The notes under the pieces are model-generated. The model saw only the letters and a program-made list of their open reading frames with translations, made no database searches and was not told the origin of the DNA. A DNA stretch of 64,000 bases from Luzula sylvatica (lineage: Eukaryota > Streptophyta > Magnoliopsida > Poales > Juncaceae). A program made the translations under genes and the position numbers. Location: the NCBI GenBank assembly GCA_946800325.1, contig OX326960.1:10266893-10330892 (forward strand). The letters run 5' to 3'. How positions within the stretch are numbered: position 1 is the first letter of the stretch; each line of letters begins with the position of its first letter. Shown one piece after another: positions 46,593-57,100 of the stretch.

Positions 46593-46816
46593 TTTTTTTT
46601 TGAGTAAATTCGGAGAGGGCTCAAAGTCCCACTTCAGAATACAATCTCTTTTTTTTTTTTTTTTTTATTATTTTTTTATTACAAACCCGTAGGCCACACA
46701 CTATATTCACTCATTTAACATTTAATCTATAATTCAGTGTCTCCGTCGGGAATCGAACCCCACACCTCTCGCTCCCTAGCCAAGAGGTGTGACCAACTAG
46801 GCTAACTCTAGTTGGC
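46593..46816 (-). mobile_element. tRNA-derived SINE with 15-bp TSD
   Basis: On the minus strand the 5' part has pol III boxes: an A-box-like TAGCCTAGTTGG and a B-box GGTTCGATTCCC (about 46749-46760). The body follows, with an internal A-rich run and a terminal poly-A (poly-T at 46593-46601). The perfect 15-bp repeat ACGATCGGTTCCATT flanks it at 46578-46592 and 46817-46831, as expected for LINE-driven retrotransposition. It lies inside the CACTA element. Confidence 0.93.
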
Positions 46817-47125
46817 ACGATCGGTTCCATTAACCGTTAATTATTTGCTTCGATTCGTTTCGACTAGTTAGTTTAATTAACTGTTAATTATTTTCTAATT
46901 AGCTTCGACTTACTGGTTTTATTTCAGGTTTGGACTGTTAATGAACGGACAGCGAATTGATATCGAATGCGAGATGCTAGCTTCCTAAGTACTTTCGCTT
47001 TTTTAATGTACTTATTTATTTGCAAGGTATTATTTTATTCTTTTTATAGTTCAAATTTTTCATGGCCATGTCACTTAAAAAAATTAACAAGGATTTGATT
47101 ACTATTTATTTTCTTTTGTTTACAG

Positions 47126-47640
47126 ATTTATATTGAATGGGAGAGCTCCATATCTGCATATGAGAGAGGACCTAGTCTAATGAAATTTTATGGTACTGTA
47201 CTTACAATTTTTTATCAGAAATTTTTATAAAATAACCATATTCTCTAATGTTTATGGAAAAAACTCCTACTTGAAACATTTTAAAAAAAAAACCTGGTCT
47301 TAGAACACACAATACCCCCCTGCTAATTTGAGTTTTCTATTTTAAAATGGTTTTTATTAGAGTTTAGAGATAAGGATTGGGAGAGAGAGGATGAATGCGG
47401 TATTTGCATGGAAATGTCTACCAAAATACTTCTCCCTAGTTGTAATCACGAGATGTGTGTTGCTACGTAGACTGGTAATTAACTTGGGTAAATTTGATAT
47501 TTTATTTTTTTGCATTTCTAGTCCTTTCATAGGGTAAATTAAGTTCTGATTGTGTGACTAATTTCAGGTATACGAGATTTGAATCGTGTCCGTTTTGTAG
47601 AAGAAAGTTGAAAAGGGTTCTATCGAGAGACCTTTGATTA
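47126..47640 (+). pseudogene. Captured RING-finger (C3HC4) E3 ligase gene fragment
   Basis: Three exon-like pieces with splice signals. 47126-47192 encodes IYIEWESSISAYERGPSLM. About 47362-47473 encodes DECGICMEMSTKILLPSCNH and the next Cys pair. 47567-47637 encodes WYTRFESCPFCRRKLKRV, then LSRDL. The order and sequence fit the RING domain of plant AIRP2-like E3 ubiquitin ligases (CGIC..M/E...K.VLP.CNH.MC..CY..W...SCPFCR). A one-base shift before the second Cys pair and a TGA at the Trp after RDL show it is not functional. It lies wholly inside the CACTA element, so it is transduplicated host sequence. Confidence 0.85.
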
Positions 47641-47869
47641 CCGATGAGCGAGTCTGCCGGCCACGATCCCTGAAAATGTCTTTGTTCTTTACTATGATTA
47701 TTTCTTGTCTAAAATGTAAATATTAATGTAAATGTAAATGTAAATTTAATTTAATTTAGGATTTATTAGAGAGAGGCTGATAGATAACTTTTATATTTGT
47801 CTAGATTAGAAAATTGTGATGCCAAAGTTTTGAGAATTATAGACATCGGCAAGTATTGTAATTATTAGG

Positions 47870-48030
47870 AATTAATATGATTAATATAATATAATATAAT
47901 ATGATATAATATGATTTGATATAGTATAGTATGGTATAATACAATACAATATAATATAACATAATATGATTTGATATAGTATGATTTAATACAATACAAT
48001 ACAATATAATACAATACAATACAATAATAT
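47870..48030. repeat. ATAATATAATAC-type AT minisatellite
   Basis: About 160 bp of imperfect TAATATAATA, ATACAATACAAT and GATTTGATATAGTAT units. The antisense open frame over it is a low-complexity artefact. Confidence 0.9.
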
Positions 48031-48289
48031 CCTCAATTACATGCCGCTTATCGAGACTTAAGGGTACTATCGTAATTCCTTCTCACTTTTTTTAAGTTAG
48101 GTATTTTTGATATTTCGGTATTTGACAAAGTTAGTATATTTGATATTATCAGAACCTAGAAGCTGTCAAATGCGTTAATAAATATATTCTAAGTTATTAG
48201 TTTTATCTCGTGTATAATCCATAATGACTTCAAAAATTGTGATAATAAATATATTCTAATTTCTTCTCTTTTTTGTCATTTCGTGATTG

Positions 48290-48760
48290 CGTAGGCATTT
48301 TTTCGTGATGTGGATTCCGCATTTCTCTTGCATTTCGCTTTATCGGCAGGAAGAAGATAACCAATATAACGTCGTGCTCGAAACTGCTGAATTTGTAACT
48401 CTAGAAGGTAATGATCTTCTCAATAATGATTAATGAAGTCTCAATTTTTGAAACACAGACAAAATAAAGTTTTGTATTATTAGACATAATTAATATGTTA
48501 AATTATTGTTATTTTTTCAGTTATTTATATGAGTTATTTTTTCCAGTTTGTTGCGACGTCACGGGAGAGTTTGTTGCGACGTTGCAGGAATGGAGAAGAG
48601 GATCGTTTCAATGGCGACATGGCTGACTGGATTTGATTCTCCTCTCTTTGCAGCTCGAGGTCTAGCAATAGATTCTTGGTTGACTTGGTGTTCATGGAGA
48701 TTGTCGTTAAATTGGATTCAAGGTTCTGTTATTGACTAGATGAAGATGCGAGATACTAAT
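48290..48760 (+). other. Possible further captured exons; unknown
   Basis: 48300-48408 reads HFVMWIPHFSCISLYRQEED and on to LETAEFVTLE before a GTAATG donor. 48548-48739 is a short frame. Neither was assigned to a family. They lie in the CACTA element downstream of the RING fragment. Confidence 0.3.
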
Positions 48761-51700
48761 TTAATGTTATTGTTTTCTTTTGTTTTATGATGACATTACA
48801 TGTATGTTCTTTTTGTAGTACTCGAGTTAGTGTCGTAACAATTAAAATATAATTTGTATGTAGAGATATTTTTGTTATATTTAAATGGATTTTTTTTTTT
48901 TCATATTTTATTAATGAATATACTACAAATTGTGTTTGTAGAGACTAAAAGAGTCTCGTCACAAAAGTACAATATTCAGGAATTAAATTTGGTCACATAA
49001 AGAACCATTCAGACACCAATATCATTCACAAAAGAATATATTCAAGGAATAACATTTGTTACATTAATATCGTATTGAGAGACAACAACTAGTCACAAAA
49101 ACACCATAACAAGGACAAAATTTAACTAAATAGAATATATCTTCAGAAGCAAACATTTGTCCCATAAAATGAATATTCAGAAACATAGACTAGTCACATA
49201 ACAACCATAGTTGGGGACCACATTTGGTCTCATAAAGAACATTTTCCACGACCATAACTCGACACTGAAAGTTCATCTTCAGGGACTACCCCAGAAAACG
49301 GGAGAAAAAATTGGAAATTAATCTTGTCCCAAGAAAGGTGTCTTATAGGGACTAAATGCAAAAAAACTTTTGTCACCCTGATTTGCTGCGTCGGGCCTGT
49401 TATGACAAAGTCATAACGACTAAATATAGTCCCTAAAGATCTACAGCGACTCCAGACGGGGTTTTAGGGACTAAACACGTTTGTCCCTAATTGCATTTTT
49501 TGTAGTAGTGTGACCACTATGCCGTAAGAAAAACCACCATTATGCACAAAATCAGAGGTTGGCTCCTCCGAATAGACCACCTCGGAAGTGCCATCTACAT
49601 TAGACTTAATTCCATCAAGTATGGTTGTTCCTGTTAATAACAAAGAGAGATAAATATATTGTGTATTTAAGCTTATTTAATTGAGAAATTAACCTGAAGT
49701 GATATCGTTCCCTCCTTGTCCTTGCCAACTGATGGTCCAACCACCACATTGGAAACCTAAATTATCGGCATGGGTCCCGGCAACCAGAATCTTTCCACCT
49801 TTCTTCGGGAGAGGAAGCAATGGCTTATCTCCGCGTTTTCCATTCTTCAGTAAAACAAGTGACTTCCTCACAGCCTCTCTAGCCAAATCTCGGTGTTCCT
49901 GTTCAAACAAATAATATTTTCTTAATTTCTTAATATGATAGTTTTTTAATAGAATGCACGAGTAGTTGCGCAAATCAATTGATTGGTATATAGAGTCATA
50001 TGGTAAGAAACATACCTGTTTGCCAAGCTCTTGAGCTAAACTTGGATCTGGATAAGGGTTTTCAAACAGGCCCATGGTGAACTTGACCCTAAGTATCCTC
50101 CTCACTGCATCGTCAATTCGGCACATTGGAATAGTATTATCGGAGATCAAACTCGTCAAATTTCCCATAAAATATGTGTAGTCGAACGGAACCATTATCT
50201 GCACGCATTTCATATTAAGAAAAATAATTAAATCGAATGACCTTGCATCGATATAAAAATTGAAGTGGCAACAATATATTTACTGACCATATCAATGCCT
50301 GCCAAAATACCGAGCTTGATGGATAAGTGGTAATCTGAGCCCGCAGGACTGGTAATCAAATCAAGCCCTTGCCAATCTGTGATCACGAATCCCTACGACG
50401 CATTTAAAGTAAGAAAACAAATATTAACGCGCAATGAAAAACTTATTTAAAAAAAACCTTGTTACCGAACTATCAATGAGAAATCAATCGATGCAAAAGT
50501 AGCATACCCTGAATTTGAGTGTGTTCTTGAGGTAATCAGTAATTAGGAATTGATTGGCGTGCATTTTGGTGCCATTCCAGCTTGTATAAGAGATCATGAC
50601 TGTGGATATACCATCAATTATAGCATTATAATAAGGAGGCATGTGAATCTTAAGCAAGCCATTAAAGTCTATAATGGCGTCGTTCCCATTAATACCCTTG
50701 TTTGTCCCTCCATCTCCCACATAATGCTTTGAGCAAGCCGCAACATTTCTCCTGCAAGATTTCTCATGGATCTCAAAAAAGTAATCTCATTTAATTATTT
50801 ATAAACATTGTAGTAATCTAATTTAATTAAGTCGGTACTCACCTTCCCGCAACAAAAGGAGCTCCTTTGCGATTGTTTTCACCCTGGAAACCTGAGATTA
50901 TCTTTGTCATTAATTGGACCACCTTAGGATCCTCACTGAAGCTCTCATAGCACCTGCCCCATCTTGGATCTCTGCATACCTGATCAAATGCGCATCATTA
51001 ATTAGTAATGGCAACTTTTTTCTTTTCGTTTTTGCTATCTCATGATGCAGAAACAAATTGGCAATAGCCTCGGCTTCATTAATAAGAGATTATATATGGT
51101 GCCCCAAAAAGTCATATCTCATCTCGATTAGTTGGATTGATCAGCAATTCAATTAACAGATATTTATTGTGTAAATATAATTAACGGTTAATTCACATGT
51201 ATGTTTATTGTTTATTGATATGATTTGATAAACAGTTAATTCATAAAACAATTCAACAAAAAAACAGAGTACACCATACAATAGTACACTCACCGCAATG
51301 CATGGTGCAAAGATGTAAGGAATGCCAGTAGCTCGAACTTCTAGAGCAACGGCGGCACCGATTCTTTTGGCTAGCTCTGGGTCTCTGGTAGCACCCAAGC
51401 CGACATTGTGCGGGAAGATTGTAGCATTGTAGACATTACCGTGGCCATGTACAGCATCAATGCCATACAACATGGGGATTCCTAGTCGGCTAGAATGGGC
51501 CCCTTTTTGCAACTCTGTTACCAAGCTCGCCCATTCTTGCACCGTGGCCTTTGGTGCCGGCACGCTTCCGCCCCCGCTCAGTACACTCCCTATATTAGTC
51601 GTATTCAACCACTATATCAGTGTAGAAAAGAAGGGACTAAGTTAAATGGAAGATAGATCATAGATTGTGTACCTATGGAAAAATTCTTCATTACATCTGG

Positions 51701-51928
51701 AGTTGCGACGGAGCGTTCGATTTGGGTCATTTGTCCAATCTTCTCCTGCAGCGTCATTCGGCAAAGTAAATCGTCTATCCGCTTATTCATCGGTTGTGTT
51801 GAATCTTTATATTTCGGTGCATCTCTCACATCTCCACATTTCATAATCAGGCATTCTATAGCACTTTCGACCACCATTAGAGTCGCCATCAGGCAGCAGA
51901 AAATAAAAAGGAGGCGAAATTGTTCCAT

Positions 51929-53084
51929 CCTAATTGGAGTTTGTGTATCCTGAAAGTGAAAGGAACGTTAGATTTCATGAATGAGCAATTTGATTCTCGA
52001 AAATAGCATTTGAGAAGTAAAAAACGGGGGATTAGTGTGGATGTGTGTTACCGTTATAAGAGAGAAGAAAACGAGAGGAAAGGAAGACTGGTAGAAGCAA
52101 TGGTGATGGGAAATTATATATGGAAAAATACATTAGTCCCCTCTAAATTGGATAATTATACCATAATCCCTCATTTCTCTACCACATCCTCTATATCACC
52201 AATTAAGTATTAATTGGTGATTAATTAGCATGCTCATTAACAAAAGTACATCCGATTAACAGTTAATTGATATTAATTAAGAAATTATTAATCGGATGTA
52301 TTTTTGCTAATGACCATGCTAATTAATGATGGAGTAAGCATGGCATCATTTTGTCATGCTTACCAATTCATGCCTCCAATTTACATCCAATTAATTAAGC
52401 ATTCAATTAATACTTAGATAAAATGCAATTAAAAGTTAATTTAATTAACTTCTAATTAAATTAATCGATGGTCCAATAAATTAATTTTCAATTAAAATAA
52501 TTAAATTAAAATTACAAAATTAATTGAAAAATATTTTGGACGCAAATGGAGCTCCCATTAATCTTGATAACAGCATCACCATTAATGGGGTGATATATGG
52601 GGGCATAGTAGAAGGGCTCTTATTCTTATATTTTCCCACGAGATTCACTCCCATCATTATTAAAATATTAAAAGATTAAAAGAACATGAAAAAAACTCGG
52701 TTCTTCCGGGGATCTAGATCTATCCACTTGTAATAACAGCTCCGGCATCAATTAGAGCGGGTAAAATATGATCCAATATGAGAAAATGACCCGTCCTGTC
52801 TGAAACGAATCCAACCCGAATCGAAAAATATTGAAAAATCAACGATTCGATATCGAAACCGACCCGAAATCGAATGATCAAAATTTGAAATAGAATCCAA
52901 ACCGAAATTGAAAACGATGATCTGAAACCCGAAAGACCCGAAATCTGAATTGACCCGAGATCCAAACTGTTCTGAAATCCGAATGACCTAAAACTTACAA
53001 TCCGAGTGAACCCAATTTATTTTGGTGTTAATAGTTTTGTAAAAAGTAAAATCTCAATGCCCCGAAAATAATATATATTATTAC
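51929..53084. other. GH3 upstream region with MITE-like palindromes and hAT-like debris
   Basis: 52130-52400 is an AT-rich palindromic zone related to the MITE at 39291-39568 (CCACATCCTCTATATCACC; TTAATTAGCATG). 52780-53000 has ACCCGAA-rich units like the MITE at 36097-36647 but no clear ends. No gene. Confidence 0.55.
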
Positions 53085-54135
53085 TGAAGGAAATACAGTT
53101 TCAGGATCAACCGTAAAAGTGTACACGTGGATGAACGAATGTAAGCGTACATTCGTGGCCATAACTGTCAGTGGGAAAATCCGATTTGAATGGTTCAAAT
53201 TGGGTTAGATAGATAATTGGATTATCTATAACCTTCATGTAAAAATATATTTCATATGAACGAAGTATCAGTGTCGTTTATGTGAAATACCGAAAGGGTG
53301 CAACAGTATGACATACAGTTAGTAAAACAGTCATAACTTTTGCATACGAACTCCAATTGGGCTGGGCCAAATTGGGTTGTGTAGATAATAACTGTCAGTG
53401 TAGATAATAAGATTATCTACAACTTTCATGTTGGGTGATGTTCTGTCAGAGAAATTTATCAATTTCGTCTGGACAGAATACTGACCAGGTTCATGCAGTA
53501 TTCTGTGTGAAAGGATGTATATTGGATATACATGCCTTTTGGCTAATCCTAATCCTATTAGATATAAATAGGATATTTTCTCTCTCCTGACAAAGCAATT
53601 CAATCAGAATTATTTTGCCAAATACACAAGAAAAAGAGCAAATTCAGATTTGATCTTTCGTGAGTGAAAAGGTACGAAGAGAGAAATCGAGAAAGGAGTT
53701 TCTCGAGTAATAAAGAATCGATTAGATCGAGCAAGTTCGCCGGTGCATCGTCTAGGCAGGTGCATCCGCGACCGACGTCTTACGAATCACCGTGGATACA
53801 AGTAGAGGAGTGACGTTTGTGACTCTTCGATTGTGATCGACTCGAGTAAGAAAGACGGTGGAAACGCTTGGACGCACAAGGACGAAGTCGAGTGAACCGG
53901 CGTAGCAAACGATTTGTGAAGGACGCGTGGTGTGGGACGCGCGGATTGTCACCAACGTGACAGGAAATAGAAGGCGGCGATCAACCCTTCGTGTGCCATC
54001 AATTTGGCACTGGTATAGATCTATCCTTCTATTCGCATCGTACCCTCGAAGTCGTGGCGTGATCTCGGGAATCGGGGAATCGGACCGGGCCTTCATTCCG
54101 CTGTGCGGGCCCGGGGTCGAGGATATTTCCCTTCA
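53085..54135 (+). mobile_element. 5' LTR of plus-strand Copia element
   Basis: 1051 bp from TGAAGGAAATACAG to TTTCCCTTCA, with a 6-bp inverted end repeat. It is the inverted match of the LTR at 2773-3770. TATA-like TAGATATAAATAGG lies at 53557-53570. Confidence 0.88.
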
Positions 54136-54136
54136 G

Positions 54137-54148
54137 TGGTATCAGAGC
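54137..54148 (+). other. Primer-binding site, initiator Met-tRNA type
   Basis: TGGTATCAGAGC one base after the LTR end. Confidence 0.92.
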
Positions 54149-57100
54149 GATCGCCATCGATTCGAGGGTCGAATCATAGTCGTATAATAGATATACGCAC
54201 GGGTTATCAAAGTTCGTACCCGTTTGCATGATGTTAAATATAGAGAAAGTCAAATTCCGTTAAAATCACAAGTGGAATTCACTAGAGATCGATCAAAAGT
54301 TGATTGAGAGTATCTAGGAATTATCGTGAAAAGGTTTCATGATTTATCGTTTCAGAAACGAGCGAAAACGGAAGAAACGGCAAAATCTGCAGAAAATTAG
54401 AATACGAAACAGTGAGTAAAACTAAGATAATTTTCAGTGGGAAACTCCAAATTGATTGGATCAAATTGGCGTAGTTATATAATGAGATTATATATGACTT
54501 TGATACAGAAAGTTTTTCATTTGAACGAATTATCAGTGTCGTTTTTATGAAATACTGAAAGGGTGCGACTGTTTGACATACAGAGACTAAAACGTCCGTA
54601 TATGTCGCATAGAAACTCCAATTGAGTCCAATCCAATTGGATTAGTTAGATAATAAGATTATCTAGAACTTTCGTTCACGTTCAAAGTCGGTTGGAACAA
54701 TTGAATATTTTTGTTTGTTCGTATTTTTCTGGTTGAAAAGGTGTCTGTAGTTTTCTGGTTGAAAAGGTGTCTATTGGATAAACTTACCTTTTCATTTGTT
54801 CGTATTTTACTAAAACTGGTGTAACTTTCAGTAGAAAATTCAGATTTGAATGGTTCAAATTGAGTTAGTTAGATAATGAGATTATCTAGAACTTTCATGT
54901 TGTAATATATTTCATTTGAGCGAAGTATTAGTGTCGTTCTAATGAAATACCGAAAGGGTGCAGAAAAACAGTTTTTCTGCCGCCCCGGGGGCAGTTTTTG
55001 GCGTCCCGGACGCGTCCCGGGCGAGGTTTTCTCGCGCCCCACGGCCCTTGCGTTACAACGGATGGGGAAGTCCGTTATAACGGACCCTTCTCTGGATGCT
55101 GTTTTTGTTTTCGCGATAACTTTGGCTACGAAGCTCGGAATTTTGAGTTCTTTATATCGATTTGATCGGCATCAAACATTCTAGCATATTAGATAATTAA
55201 TTATTTAGAATAATTAATCTCCCTAAATAAATCATATGCATTTACAAATCTTGTGATAGTGATATAATATGATTATGTCACGAATTTAGAAACATGCAAT
55301 GACATGATCCCTCATAATATTTAAGTCATGGAAATGCCTTCCATATTCACAACCACTATGATCGGTACTACGTCTCACATGGGTTAAGGCCAAAGCCGAC
55401 ATGGGTTATTGTAGTCATCGACGGGGTGGCAAGCGTTAAATAGGGACTGATAAGGGTTAAGGCCAAAGCCGACTTATTAGTAGTTTATTTGAACGATACG
55501 TTGGAAATGGTTGTGACTTAACCGTCCAGGCCAATCAGATTGGAGTTTGGGGCATAGATAGGATGCACACACGGAACAGGGATTGTATAGGATACGATCT
55601 ATCACCGAAATCCTATAAAGGTTCAAGAGTCGTATTGGATACGATTGGATATTCATCCTACCTAAATAACGGGATCCCACCCGATAAGCTAAAGTCACTT
55701 GTGGGAGGAACGGAAATATGGGTCTTGAGTGTTATGGACTTGGAGTCCCGTATCGGTATGAGGGTTATCTATTCGATAAAAATAACACATTCATATATTC
55801 ATCATATAAGCATATAGATTAAGTACGCACGGTTAGGAGTTAATCTTCATCATCCGTTTAGAATTATGTTTTCAAGCCACACCAAATATATCGATGAGAT
55901 AGATATGATAGATGACTTTTGGGCCGGAATTACCGTTATTAACCTTGATAGTTAAAGAATAGTTCTTTAGACTTAAAGGAACGTGTTGGACACGGAAATG
56001 GTAGATTCGGGGCTCGAGGCATTGGCTTTAGAGAAAGCCGGGTTCGATAAACTTTAAGAAGGAATCGAACGATATTACGTGCCTTGTCGTGGCATGTATA
56101 GACGCATATTCTCAAAATTGTTTTGAGAATTCGGGTGTATATGAAAGTAAAACACAACGCTCATGAAATAGTTTCAAGAGCTAGAGCGCGTTGAATGATT
56201 CAATGCGGCTCAAAGAGTAGGTTAATTTTGAGACGCCTTATGGGTCTTGGATTAACACTCGTGTGTTGATGGTACGAGATTTGATCGTCGTGACCGAATA
56301 TCATATGCATTCGATAGATAAGTCGATCTCTGAATTGCATGAGATGCGATTTAAATTTGAATTGGAGATGCTCGGAGTATCCGAGGAATCCAATGCATAT
56401 AGATGCGTGGATGTCCTTGTAATTCAAAAGCGGGATCGAAAGAAATGTATGTCTAAGGGTATTTTGGGAAAATGTTTTCCAAAATGGAGAGTTCGGACAA
56501 AGAGTTGTCCAAACTAATGACTCAAAGAATGGTGAAATCCGAGGAGGATTAAACCTAGAAGTTGATTGCTTCTTTTGGCATTGCCGTCTTGGCCATATAA
56601 ACGAGATTCGCGTATCAAGATTCCATATGATGGATTGCTAGAATCATTCGAATTAGATTTGATTGATTAATGCGATACTTATTTATTAGGCAAGATGGAA
56701 AAGGGCATCATTCTCCAAAGGTTGGAGAAAGATCCAACGAATTATTGGAAATTATATTTACATATGATGTTCCGATAAGTTCCGAGGCAAGAGGAGGCTA
56801 TCGGTATTTTGTTACGTTTATGGACGGTTAAAGTAGATATGAAAATATCTATTTAATGCATGCCGAAATGGAAACTTTTGAAAGGTTCATAGAGTTTCAA
56901 AAACGAAATACGAAATCAACTGAGCAAGAAAATCAAAGCTTTTCGATATGATCGAGAAGACGAAAATTTGAGCTAAACCTTTCGATAGGATCGAAGAGGC
57001 GATATTTGAGTATGAATATTGATGATCATTTATGATTGTGGAATCGTTTCACGATTGCCTTTATTCGGAACATTGGGAATATGCCCTTGAGACAGCGGCA

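Larger units (their letters stand above)
44609..49510. mobile_element. CACTA (En/Spm-type) transposon, 4.9 kb, TSD TGA
   Basis: Ends CACTACTACAAAAA and TTTTTTGTAGTAGTG, 3-bp duplication TGA (44606-44608, 49511-49513). Subterminal zones carry many TAGGGACTAAA/TTTAGTCCCTA-like units. A repeat of about 200 bp (GACTGGCGTAGTCCGTCTCT at 44983; GACCGGCGTAGTCTGTCTCT at 45190) lies near the left end. No TnpD-type transposase frame was seen, so it appears non-autonomous. It carries a fragmentary RING-finger gene (47126-47637), an AT minisatellite and a SINE. Confidence 0.93.
44241..51928 (-). pseudogene. GH3 exo-beta-glucanase gene split by a CACTA transposon
   Basis: Exons 51673-51928, 51294-51589, 50843-50979, 50508-50751, 50288-50392, 50016-50198, 49694-49898, 49511-49630 and, across the transposon, 44241-44605. 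Joined length is 636 codons, the size of plant beta-D-glucan exohydrolases (barley ExoI type). It has a signal peptide ([14 protein letters not shown]), [36 protein letters not shown] and the nucleophile D317 in GFVITDWQG. The acid/base E518 lies in [10 protein letters not shown]. The CACTA element (44609-49510) sits at codons 515-516, three codons before E518. A TGA at 44424-44426 replaces the Trp of VAAWLPGTEG (codon 576). Such enzymes hydrolyse wall beta-glucans in the apoplast. The remaining exons look clean, so the loss is probably recent. Confidence 0.93.

Noticed and set aside
46740..46816. tRNA gene on the minus strand
   Set aside because: A- and B-box-like motifs are present, but no cloverleaf can be formed, the sequence continues into an A-rich tail and it is flanked by a 15-bp duplication. 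It is a SINE.
47837..48019. 60-aa Tyr/Ile-rich frame
   Set aside because: Low-complexity translation of an AT minisatellite.
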